A DNA stretch of 64,000 nucleotides from Clytia hemisphaerica (Eukaryota; Cnidaria; Hydrozoa; Leptothecata; Clytiidae), in NCBI GenBank assembly GCA_902728285.1, contig CACVBU010000572.1, forward strand, positions 272,770 through 336,769. The letters are read 5' to 3'. A model generated the notes under the pieces. It was given only the letters and a program-made list of their open reading frames with translations. It made no database searches and was not told where the DNA came from. Made by a program: the position numbers and the translations under genes. Below are positions 52,101-58,804 of the stretch, in pieces; within the stretch, counting starts at the first letter, position 1, and the number at the start of each line of letters is the position of its first letter.

Positions 52101-52921
52101 GAAGAAACGGAGTTAGACACATCAGAAACAGAGGCATTTTTTTTGCTATAAAACATCTTCTTTCCATAATTTTTGTCTACAAACAGTTTCTCTATCGAAA
52201 TAAAAGTTCAGCGCTGACGTCACGAAACCCTCTTACTTTCAAATAAAGAGATATTTTAAACAATGATAATTCAATCAATATGAAAGATTTTGCACTCGTT
52301 CTTTTTGCAATGGGTTTTATTTAATTAGGCCTGTACTCTGTCAAAAAATAAGGATAAAGAAATTTTTGCCGTTAGATCTCCTTTAAATGTAATTAGTTAG
52401 TTATTTGGTTACCTTAATTTCAATCGCTAACGATTCAACAGGTTTGATTTCACAAAGATTTAGGCCTAGACTTTATCAACTAATGCATTGTCCGAAATTT
52501 AAAAAACTAGTTAGAAATTTTCTTACCTCCCCGAGGCTGTATAGTCACAATAAAGAACTGGAAGAGAAAATCAAAATGAAATCTTTAAAACATTAAAAAC
52601 ATTTAAAATTGTAATGCAAAATTTAAAAATTTAGTTTAAAGTCGTGGTGTTTGAAATCAAGGTCAAATTTCTATTGATTTGCAGTGGAACAATCAATTTT
52701 ATGATAATTTCAATTTTATGATACTTTCAATTTCACACTGTACCTCTCCTGTCACCAAAAGCACCATTGAACAATTTATCCTTTCCAATTACGTTATTAT
52801 TTATATACTGCAATATTGCATTGTCATCAGTTCGATTTGTTTCGCAAGAATCAGGACTTTTTGTTTTGAAATCTTCATTGATGAAACTACCATGGAACTT
52901 TCGTCCACCGAAAGCATCCAT
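26489..52921 (-). CDS. Class V aminotransferase / TtcA-like tRNA thiolase fusion protein, 24 exons
   Basis: Exons in transcription order: 52744-52921, 52527-52557, 51449-51565, 51103-51220, 50489-50620, 49965-50109, 46476-46586, 46165-46238, 45491-45648, 35676-35898, 35099-35160, 34763-34822, 33287-33398, 32763-32810, 32540-32638, 31773-31817, 30785-31396, 30354-30476, 29957-30074, 29599-29749, 29250-29312, 28789-28861, 28557-28610, 26489-26662. Every border is GT..AG, phases agree throughout, and the total is 3081 nt (1026 residues plus stop). Residues 1 to about 510 form a PLP-dependent class V aminotransferase; residues 572-775 include a linker; residues 776 to about 1000 form a PP-loop ATPase of the TtcA type. 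Inferred role: take sulfur from cysteine on the first half and use it on the second to thiolate tRNA with ATP. The microexon at 52527 (31 nt) supplies the conserved YCDYTASG stretch. Intron 9 has grown to about 9.6 kb through transposon insertion. No exon is broken, so the gene looks functional. Confidence 0.9.
27100..28375. repeat. Three tandem copies of a roughly 450-bp unit in intron 23
   Basis: Landmarks recur three times: GATGTATGCTTATTAATAGT near 27214, 27626 and 28110; GGCTCCGTCACATTCGAGGG or AGCTCCGTCACATTCGAGGG near 27360, 27853 and 28288; and ACCAAAATTTCATG near 27122, 27523 and 28017. The copies differ by small indels. ORFs across them are translated repeats. A retroelement 3' segment duplicated in tandem is likely. 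Confidence 0.75.
28376..28418. repeat. Tetranucleotide microsatellite (ACGA/ACGG)n
   Basis: Successive ACGA units pass into ACGG-interspersed units directly at the end of the third tandem copy. Such tails often mark the 3' end of LINE or SINE insertions. Confidence 0.8.
29040..29215. mobile_element. pogo/Tigger-like MITE
   Basis: The left end CAGTGAACTTTCGCTTATTC, continuing GAAC, and the right end GTTCGAATTAAAGATTCAAC, continuing TTTA, are imperfect inverted repeats, flanked by TA. The TTCGAAC-type ends resemble Tigger/pogo termini. It lies in intron 21 of the fusion gene. Confidence 0.55.
31870..31902 (+). ncRNA. Hammerhead-ribozyme-like core motif (candidate)
   Basis: CTGATGA is followed by the stem GGTG...CACC (9-nt loop) and then GAAACGTC, the order of the conserved hammerhead core. 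One unpaired base between CTGATGA and the stem departs from the textbook core, although minimal hammerheads in Penelope-like retroelements are similarly compact. Stems I and III are not convincing here, so catalytic activity is doubtful. It may be a relic of a retroelement. Confidence 0.3.
33562..33829 (-). ncRNA. Putative heat-shock leader exon, minus arm
   Basis: If transcription begins at the arm edge (about 33829), the transcript reaches a donor-like G|GTATGT at 33562/33561. The next acceptor on this strand is that of fusion-gene exon 13 (33398), so a stress-induced transcript could splice into the C-terminal part of the fusion gene. It contains a 57-codon ORF (33596-33766) that ends before the donor. 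Inference from motifs only. Confidence 0.45.
33830..34223. promoter_or_regulatory. Divergent heat-shock-type promoter
   Basis: TATAAAAG occurs on the minus strand at 33853-33860 and on the plus strand at 34193-34200. Each TATA box begins 31 bp before the adjacent arm of the inverted repeat, so transcription would start at the arm edge on both sides. Heat-shock elements: GAACATTCCAGAA (33872-33884, three alternating units), GAATGTTC (34125-34132) and TTCTAGAA (34169-34176). The symmetry, spacing and HSE/TATA order are those of inducible hsp-type promoters. The downstream genes are not identified. Confidence 0.75.
34224..34491 (+). ncRNA. Putative heat-shock leader exon, plus arm
   Basis: Mirror image of the minus arm, ending at a donor-like G|GTAAGT at 34491/34492. 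It contains the same 57-codon ORF at 34287-34457, beginning [17 protein letters not shown]. No downstream plus-strand exon of a chaperone gene was found in the window, so this may be a non-coding or antisense transcript. Confidence 0.4.
36432..36906. mobile_element. 475-bp MITE with 9-bp TSD
   Basis: The ends TAGACTAGTAAACTAGTCG and CGACTAGTTTACTAGTCTA are perfect inverted repeats. The direct repeat CTAAAAACA flanks it at 36423-36431 and 36907-36915. A second inverted pair (CGACTAGAAGCTACTTCC / GGAAGTAGCTTCTAGTCG) lies inside. The 9-bp duplication fits a Mutator-like family. It sits in intron 9 of the fusion gene, just beside the large helicase transposon. Confidence 0.85.
37669..39861 (+). 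pseudogene. Transposon zinc-knuckle protein, probably frameshifted
   Basis: Exon 37669-37690 (ATG ATG, GTAAGT donor) joins in phase to 38109-38902. The protein starts with two CxxC pairs (NCVACKTP and [17 protein letters not shown]), a treble-clef-like arrangement, followed by a Lys-rich middle. The frame ends at 38902, but coding-like sequence continues in another frame to a GTGAGT donor near 38954. A further exon begins at an acceptor at 39406 and is open to 39861 ([20 protein letters not shown]). This pattern suggests an indel near 38870 in a once longer protein. It is probably the DNA-binding or transposase component of the element; no family was assigned. Confidence 0.5.
41838..43038 (+). 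pseudogene. 5'-truncated reverse transcriptase ORF
   Basis: Open frame to 43038, with a Met at 41917 and homologous sequence upstream from an AG at about 41838. Motifs: [16 protein letters not shown]; motif [18 protein letters not shown]; motif [19 protein letters not shown]; motif [10 protein letters not shown] with the Asp pair; and [20 protein letters not shown]. The LPKxHKxP opening and overall order resemble the RTs of Penelope-like and related non-LTR elements common in marine invertebrates. No GIY-YIG or APE endonuclease was found, and the N-terminus is missing, so the copy looks dead or depends on others. Confidence 0.75.
43134..43670. repeat. Retroelement 3' region with poly-T and stem-loop
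   Basis: A T-run of over 40 bases (43135-43177) follows the RT ORF. Beyond it, ATGCAATCTGG near 43430 pairs with CCAGATTGCAT near 43511, enclosing GAGGCTGAGTGTTGGACGTC and GCACCTGTCGCAAGTCAGGG. This conserved-looking structured tail could be the RT recognition site. The Phe-rich and Leu/Val-rich ORFs here are translations of T-rich DNA. Confidence 0.5.
45004..45214. mobile_element. 211-bp foldback MITE
   Basis: The ends ATAATAGACC and GGTCTATTAT, then ATAAATTACGTCACGAA / TTCGTGACGTAATTTAT and TTACCATGGTGATT / AATCACCATGGCAA, form a long imperfect hairpin. It lies in intron 9 of the fusion gene near exon 9. The target-site duplication is unclear. Confidence 0.65.
47141..48553 (+). CDS. Intronless multi-pass membrane protein with His-rich repeats
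   Basis: 470 codons in a single frame, nested on the opposite strand in intron 6 of the fusion gene (between exons at 46476-46586 and 49965-50109). Residues 1 to about 310 hold seven or eight hydrophobic segments: near 8-30, 64-86, 94-114, 138-158, 164-188, 194-214, 233-255 and 285-305. N-glycosylation sequons lie in the early loop (NVT). The cytoplasmic-type tail has about three and a half repeats of 27 residues, each with GAHEEK-like and MPHE/MAHE-like motifs. I recognise no GPCR, channel or transporter signature, so function is unknown. Absence of introns suggests retrocopy origin or lineage-specific birth. The start is the first Met, directly before TM1. Confidence 0.75.
   Translation: MDLKKYSLAITIIVVYLITIMMCTIWIPIAGHVTFKLTCTSNGSFLCNIWPVVDHSNNPMNVTVLIVAGVWTLFWNTILIGILQISRQIEKSAVFLFQYTLFLQVLMLGVIMNHYVNAFIIQHENDDDEDFYIDRIGEFSSITQQLFLCFYVGFRLYLTYRNNGTMIIFAAYKVFLLVLITGLVFAITYGAQESDIGFMNVACISMPTVTVFFLLYTMCRRSNHQENKIQQHTVWFFFLINLANVISWTILINVLAQHDQMFKMYQNCEEQDNCQFEQLKNSYFVFPIICPSLSAFASIVSDVHLRKMFLQLFNLQKCLTKKPEHRGDENKPLIGPHEQEYDNSRPHQQVPKNWQTQYGAHQPRYESDYHTMPHESPKQNVSIGAHEEKLDIESNFRAMAHEPTEYDVTKGAHKEKQQTEFDPRKMPHQAPEHDMTRGAHEEEKKFDSDLLQWHINYLDKKAEENKVVVQ
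48625..49180. mobile_element. Foldback element with a 121-bp hairpin
   Basis: Outer inverted arms (TTGGTTTAGAGGAGTGCGAT near 48669; TTGCACTCCAAACCATACGA near 49131) flank a near-perfect hairpin at 49016-49136. Its arms start GTGCAATTAACGATTAATCA and end TGATTAATCGTTAATTGCAC, with a loop around TCCTTCGGA. GATTAATCGTTAATTGCAC also occurs in the left arm. A non-autonomous DNA element directly downstream of the nested membrane protein gene. Confidence 0.7.
50785..51065. repeat. Dispersed repeat shared with 15.6 kb
   Basis: GATGTTTTTCCATTTCATCC, followed by TTTTTGGGGAAAATCATCC and TATTCTTAT motifs, diverged from the copy at 15620-15690. A second partial copy (ATTTCATCATGAATATTCTT) is at 51037-51058. 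Intron 4 of the fusion gene. Confidence 0.5.
51756..52382. mobile_element. Kolobok-like non-autonomous element with TTAA TSD
   Basis: Termini AGGAGATCTAACGGCAAAAA and TTTTTGCCGTTAGATCTCCT are perfect inverted repeats bounded by TTAA (51752-51755 and 52383-52386). TTAA duplication with RRG ends is the Kolobok signature, although other TTAA-users exist. A second inverted pair, GTGACGTCAGCGCTGAAC / GTTCAGCGCTGACGTCAC, lies inside. It sits in intron 2 of the fusion gene. Confidence 0.75.
52035..52151 (+). CDS. 38-residue acidic ORF inside the Kolobok-like element
   Basis: [20 protein letters not shown], then an acidic Thr/Glu stretch, stopping at 52149-52151. It resembles the acidic N-termini of transposases, so it is probably the remaining start of a deleted transposase gene. 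Expression unknown. Confidence 0.4.
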   Translation: MSSSESSSEENDFSDIFNHSTDEETELDTSETEAFFLL

Positions 52922-53819
52922 TTTTTTTTAATAATTTAATTTTCAAGATATTTTTCTTTATCCTATTAAGCAAAAATAAATTAGATGTTTTTTTATTGAT
53001 AATGATTTCAACAAGTGTAGAACTGGAAATAATTTACTCAATGTATGAAGAGATTATGAAGGAATTTAAAAGATGAATAGAGATCACAATTTGATCTCAT
53101 AAACTTAATCTACAATAATAATTTTGAAGATCGCCTCTTTTTAAATTTAAGTTATGAAAAGGTATTTTAAATCAAATACATTTATTAAGTTTTTTTCATT
53201 CAATGCAATAAAATGTATTAAAAATACTCTTTGTTTAAAATTGTACAAAATATGTATAATAATTTAATAACAAATCATTACTTCAACAATGCTTTAAAAG
53301 TTGCTCTTCATGTCTGTATATAAACTTTTGCATCAATGTGACGCTTCTTAGAATGAATTTAAGGCTCAAATCTGAATTAATTATGTGATCCTTAAGATAT
53401 TACTAAAGGCAATTACTAATTATAGTGAGAGTGTTACAAGTTATGGACTGGAGATTATTTAACTATTTGATAATAAATTTAATACAAAATTAAATTCGAA
53501 CTGTGTTAAAATGTTTCAAACCAGCTTTAATTAGCATTGCAGGTAGATGGTAAAAGTGCAGCCACTTGAAGATAAAACTTTCTGATGTATCAGCCAGTGT
53601 TAGGGCTGAAACATGTTGGAAATTCTAGCATCTAATGATATTTTTGTCTCCATCCTCTGTCCAATATACCTCTCACATTAATTAATAATTCCCTTTCAAA
53701 AAAGATATAAAAAATGCAATTTTGGTTTTAAATCCTTCCAAACCAAGACAATGAACTTCAAACAATGTATCCCTTCTCATTGTGACAAAACATAATTTTG
53801 CTATCAGAGTGTTATCAAA
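52922..53819. other. 5' flank of the fusion gene
   Basis: Very AT-rich; no TATA or CpG-like block stands out. Near 53590-53625 a stem (TCAGCC...GGGCTGA) followed by AAACATG recalls PLE/hammerhead tails, but CTGATGA is incomplete. The fusion gene's promoter must lie here or upstream of an undetected 5' UTR exon. Confidence 0.4.
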
Positions 53820-55439
53820 TCAAGGTGGATAAGGTGGATGCTCATCAGGATGTCTAAAGAAAACATAGAAAACACAATAAATCACAAATATGTTCCTCCT
53901 ACCCATAGATTATCTATTTTTTATTTCCTTATCTATTTCAATCTTTATTTGAAACTTTTAGGAAATCCTACAAAGCTTATATAAAGCAAAAAATTAGCTT
54001 TGTCTCCCCCCCCCCTCAACAGCAATGTTTTAAAAAGGTACAACTGCCAATTTTTGGAACAGAATTTAGCTATGTCAAAAATATTTCATTTTCTGAAGTT
54101 AATTTTGTTCAGTTCTGTAGATAAAATATTAAAATCATTTTCCATTGGAAGGGATAAAATCTAATTGTGTGATAACTTTCAGAAGATGGTCAAAACTTTT
54201 TAAACAAAACAATCAAATTAAAAAAAAGGAATGAAATTGCACAATTACATCACAGAATCTTTGTTTCAGAGATTTAAAATGACAAAAAAGATCAAAGTGC
54301 TGTCTTTTAATGTAAAAGTAAATCAAAATTCGCAAAATTAAGAATCAACATAATGATGATGTAACTAATAGAATGGCAAAAATCTGCCATTGAACTTGAA
54401 CCAACTTGAAATTTGTTTCAGCCATAACTTCCAGAGTACAGTCCAATTGGGCAAAAATGATTAGTAGCCCATTAAAAATAAAGACATCTTTTTTATGCAA
54501 AAATATTGGCTCTTTAAATAAGAAATTGAGAAAAATTCCTTTAAAGAAAAGGTTTCTGTGGCACATCCAGTGCTGCTGCAAAGGTCCCAAATTGTTTTCT
54601 AAAAAAATAGAACAAATACTTCCCAATTCATGACACTTACTTGAATCTCTCAGCAATTTTGTTTGGCAACCGGAAAAAGCCTTTTACCAGATTGGAACGA
54701 TTCCTCAACGAGTCTTTATTATTTGTTGACTTATGATTGAATTCAACAAATCTTCTGTATACTCTTGAAAAACCATAACTCTAGTTATAAAGAAAAATTC
54801 AATAAATTTAATATAATCTGTCAAAATCAGAAAAAATCAGCCTGATATTATACTGGGGGTCTCGTAAAAAAAGTCCTGTGTCAGACCACTTCTGTAAGTT
54901 TATACGTAGGAAAAATTTGTTGTGTATCATAAAATCTAAATAGTATTCTTTTTAATTACTTGACAATAAAAGATGACATTTTCAGACTATTTCCCTGTTG
55001 CATTAAATAATTTGCCCTTTAAAATCTCTAGTGTTTTGCGTTTTGTGATCCATTGCTGCATTATTGGGATTTGTAGATAATTTTGAAGTTTAATTACTGT
55101 TGTGTTTTTAAAAAAAGAAACTTTTTCTTATATACATTTTTTTTCTACTTATATAGAAGTGGTGTTAGAACTTTTTTTGGGACACTCTGTATAAAGTATA
55201 TTAAAATGTTGTATGATGCAGTTTGATGCATCATTAAAAAGTCTTAGAAGAAATTGTAGAATAAATTTTCAACTTTAAATTTAAATCTATAGCCTTGACC
55301 TTCTGTGAATCGTCTTAAATTTTGGTTGAAGGTGTTTATAAAAAAACAAAATCTGAAGTTTAAAACCAACCCTTCCAATGGCATAAACTGTTGCTTTCTT
55401 CCCAAACCATAAAGCTGCTAATGCCATAAACTTTTCCAT
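53820..55439 (-). CDS. Unrecognised 80-residue protein, three exons
   Basis: Exons 55371-55439, 54641-54780 and 53820-53853 with GT..AG borders and agreeing phases (243 nt). The protein starts MEKFMALAALWFGKKATVYA, has a basic middle (SRVYRRFVEF; RNRSNLVKGFFRLPNKIAER) and ends HPDEHPPYPP. A hydrophobic start followed by basic helices suggests a small membrane-associated or mitochondrial protein; I do not recognise the family. It lies about 0.9 kb upstream of, and on the same strand as, the fusion gene. Two CRE-like motifs (TGACGTAACGTCA at about 55684 and TGACGTCA at about 55734) lie 245-300 bp upstream of the ATG and may be its promoter elements. Confidence 0.65.
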
Positions 55440-55679
55440 TTGAGTAATATTTTCTAAATTACTAGTAGAATTTCATATTTGCTTTCATACAGTTCAGGGC
55501 ATATATAGCAAATGCCTTTTTGCTGGGCAAATATTAAGCAGAAAAATATTGGATTCCACTTTGTACAAATAAATGGTTTATTATCCGCTAAAATATTTCT
55601 CGTTTTCAAGCATAATTCCAATTTATAAGACCGTAAAGCTGGTTTCTTGGTAGCTTTTTATTCAAAAGTCTTATTTTTA

Positions 55680-55745
55680 TTTTGTGACGTAACGTCAAAA
55701 AGAAGATGCTCAATTGTCATTGAACTCGTTGCGTGACGTCAATTT
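55680..55745. promoter_or_regulatory. Paired CRE/ATF-like sites
   Basis: GTGACGTAACGTCA and GCGTGACGTCAAT about 45 bp apart, upstream of the minus-strand small gene. TGACGTCA is the CREB/ATF core. TGACGTCA also occurs inside repeats in this window, so function is uncertain. Confidence 0.35.
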
Positions 55746-58000
55746 TTGAAATATGTAGCCTCCATGGAAGCTATATATTTGAAAATATTGGACAGCAAAG
55801 AAGCCAATCAAATGTCGCTATTTATGCGCGTCGGATAATAATGAATTATAGGGCCCTAGTACCATAAGTTGGTCTAATGTCGACACCCCTCCTGATTAGG
55901 TGCTTATTATATCATGATAATGTACGTTAGCGTATTATGTGCTTAATTAATAGAACTAGGTATCAGATGCCTGTTTTGACCACCACCAGATGCAGTCAGG
56001 ACTTCCTTTCAATTAATCGATATTACGCGTGCGGCAGTGTGTGCTATAATATTTTGGTTTCGCTTTCGATTTCAAGCAAAGGTCTTAGCAACAGGACGCG
56101 CGTTCATAACAACGGGGCTGGGTAGAAAAATCTAAACATAGAATTTAAAAAAAATACCGATCATTCTATAGAACACTAAACATATTTAGGCGATGGGAAT
56201 TTGATGTTCTGTTTACCGTCGCGTTGCAAAAAATATTTGATGCGGCAAAATTTCATTATTCATTATTCATTATTCCTACCTGGTGCTTCCCATCTCCAAC
56301 GAAGTTGAATTCCACCATGAAATCGAGCTGCTTTCACTTTCGAAATCAAAATGACATGCGCGAAAATTCAAACGCGTTCGAGACGCGTCTAAAACGCGAA
56401 TTTCTAAAACGCACTTGTAGCCGCCCACTGCGTAAAAAAATGCCTGTCCCGTTCGCGGACGTGATTGGAACCATGTCTTTTACTCGAGGCGCACATTTTG
56501 TTAGCGAAGCTGTTATTTTTTATTCACATTGAGTGTTTTGGATAGCTTGGCCCAGGAAAAGAAGAAAATAATGAGTTTTTAAGAAATACATGATGTATTT
56601 GAAACAACAAGGATGAGAGTTACCTGAATAAAGTTCAAGTTCCCAAGACAATTAATTAAAACTTGAAAACTTAAAATGAGACAAAATGATAGATTGCAAA
56701 TGTGCAGTAGCCAGAATATCAACCAACCAAATTTTGTCATTCAATTCCCGAGGCAGCGCTTCGATTTTTAAGGCCTTGTTTATACACTAAAGTAAAAATA
56801 ATTCTGCACATGTAAATGGGTCAGTGTTTGAGGTCCGGCAAAATTTCCGGGAAGTAGCCTATCCGGCACAGTACGCGGATCTAGGTGGGTTTTGTCTCCC
56901 TCATAGATCTTTTTCTTGGGAAGTTGATCTTCAAATTAGTTTTCAAGGTTGGCTTGGCTCTTAAATTTTCTCATCTATGGCTCAAATTTTATGCAATTTC
57001 TCATAGTTTTGAAAATGTTAATTTCATTTAAAAAGCGCCGGGTTATTTTTTCATAAATCCCTTTAGAAGTTTTGCGCCGTATTTTTTTGCTTGCTAGTCA
57101 GCGCGCTTTCGCAGCATTAATCTTTGATATGCATTTTGGCGGGACGCTAGTGTGACTAACTGCACAATCTACTTATAGTGGGTATTTTACAAGAACATTT
57201 CGGAGTTCCCGGTGCAGTGCAGACCAATTTGCCAAAAATCATGCTCCAGAGAGCACAGGAAGTGCTTCCGAATCTTCCGGTGTTCCAGAATCCTTCGGTG
57301 TTCCAGCAGTCAAGAACAAGTCAGTGTAGCTGGAACCTCGATATTCCAGGATTAGAAAAAGCTATACCTGTTATCTTTTTCTTTAAAGAATCAACAAGCC
57401 ATCAACATCGATAAATTACACACATTCCCTCAGAAACTTTTAAAATTATCTGCCATTATGCCTTTCTTGAAGCCGTTCCGAAATTAACCAATCGGGTTAG
57501 GTATCGGAATTCCTATGGGAGTTCTTTTCCGAGATTTGTAAAATAGCTAAGGGGTCACTCACAAATCGATTTTAAGTTCAAACAAGACGACTCAGAAGTC
57601 GAAAATTTCGCATAATATTCGAAATTAGAGAAATTGACCATAAAATAACGAGGTCAAGCAGGGGGTATCTGCTGTACAACGACAGACAATCATCTGTACA
57701 ATCATCACATGTTAAACGTGATGCATGAAGAATATTGTACACGAGGTTGTAGATACCATTTTACTTTTTCATAGAGAATCTAAATGGAGGGGGGGTTTGT
57801 AGCATTGAGTTTAAAGCCCGAAACCGTTCTCAGGCAAGAAAAAGTGCATTTTTGACGACAGATTGAATGTAGCAATTCCTTTGTTTACGATTGATATTTT
57901 TTTCGAAATTTAGCGGTAAATTTTAGTTTCAATCTGTCATTTGTGTAAAAAACAGGCGAGCCGCTCAAGGCCGCGCAAGTTTGGTAGGATTTGTTGGCTT
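55746..58000. other. Non-coding stretch before the satellite
   Basis: Mixed composition with some CpG-containing blocks (56040-56110, 56350-56470). The ORFs at 55937, 56224 and 57178 have no recognisable domain or splice support. Nothing else supported. Confidence 0.35.
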
Positions 58001-58029
58001 CAAATCCTACCAAAGAGACTTCTAGCCCT

Positions 58030-58290
58030 TCGGGCTTATACTTCATTGGTTTGTAGGGGTTCGAAATACCGTTTTCCCGTCAAAATTTTGGCTGAATCCC
58101 GTAATCCCGAAAATTGAACAAAATGATAACACTGTTTCACCAGTTTGTAGAGGTTAAAATACCGGCAGATTGGCAAAAGAATTGACTAAATACCGTCACC
58201 GTCTGATTTTAAAATACCGTTTTCCCGTCTTTTTTTCGTCAAATCCCGTAATACTGTACTTAAAAAGGGCCAATCCCGTCACACTGTAAA
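58030..58290. repeat. CCCGTAAT-type interspersed repeat
   Basis: Motifs AATACCGTTTTCCCGTC, AATCCCGTAAT and AATCCCGTCA recur with A/T spacers, the same design as the foldback arms at 7.2 and 22.4 kb but with a different core motif. Confidence 0.5.
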
Positions 58291-58689
58291 AGTACAGATT
58301 CTTTTTTATAAGCGTAGAAAAGGCTTTCTATAGATGGAAATTTCACAATTGACCTCAAACAGAAGAATAGTATAAATTATCCTAGGCTACAGTAGTCTAA
58401 CACTTTATACTTCTTACAAAGTATACAGAATAAGTGTAACTTGCACTCAAAAAAAAATAAATATACCCAAAGGCTCAATCTGAGTTAGGTTTTTCCAAAC
58501 TGAAAAATGAGAGTATCAATTAATAAACTAACTAAAATTAGCTGTTTTAAGCCCAAATTTTCCAACCGAATGAAAATATGTTAAAAAAGCTCAACCAAGG
58601 CTTGTGGCCAAGACAGAATAACGGGCTTATTTAGCACGGTCACTCAATTTTTTTCCCACCTGCTGTACCCATTAAAAATAACTTGGTTA

Positions 58690-58740
58690 GGTATTCGCAG
58701 TTAGGGATTAGGGATTCGCAATTAGGGATTAGGGATTCAA
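58690..58740 (+). repeat. TTAGGGA-rich junction before the satellite
   Basis: Four TTAGGGA motifs occur within 50 bp (GTTAGGGATTAGGGATTCGC and a second similar block). The same TTAGGGATTC core is present once per satellite unit that follows, so this may be a degenerate seed of the array rather than telomeric DNA. Confidence 0.6.
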
Positions 58741-58804
58741 ACTTTGATTGATTTTTTTGAAAGAACTAATAAACTTACGACTTTCAAATAAAAGGAATAT
58801 GGTA

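Larger units (their letters stand above)
34763..52921 (-). other. Aminotransferase class V half (exons 1-12)
   Basis: Diagnostic stretches in order: [47 protein letters not shown], the cofactor phosphate pocket; [35 protein letters not shown], where Asp236 should bind the pyridine nitrogen; [13 protein letters not shown], where Lys269 is the expected Schiff-base lysine; [20 protein letters not shown]; and [20 protein letters not shown], with Cys421 and Cys423 on the loop where cysteine desulfurases carry the sulfur-accepting Cys. Length and motif order match a complete fold-type I domain. A related lyase or kynureninase-like activity cannot be excluded, but the CxC loop and the fusion partner favour desulfuration. 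Confidence 0.85.

Noticed and set aside
53585-53625. Second hammerhead ribozyme
   Set aside because: The stem and GAAAC are present but the CTGATGA core is incomplete (CTGATGT); too weak to call.
56224-56532. 102-codon ORF in a CpG-richer block
   Set aside because: No domain, no splice partners, low-complexity start (repeated ATTATTCATT); insufficient support.
58690-58740. Telomere (TTAGGG)n
   Set aside because: Only a few irregular TTAGGGA units, and the motif is built into the satellite that follows; not a telomeric tract.
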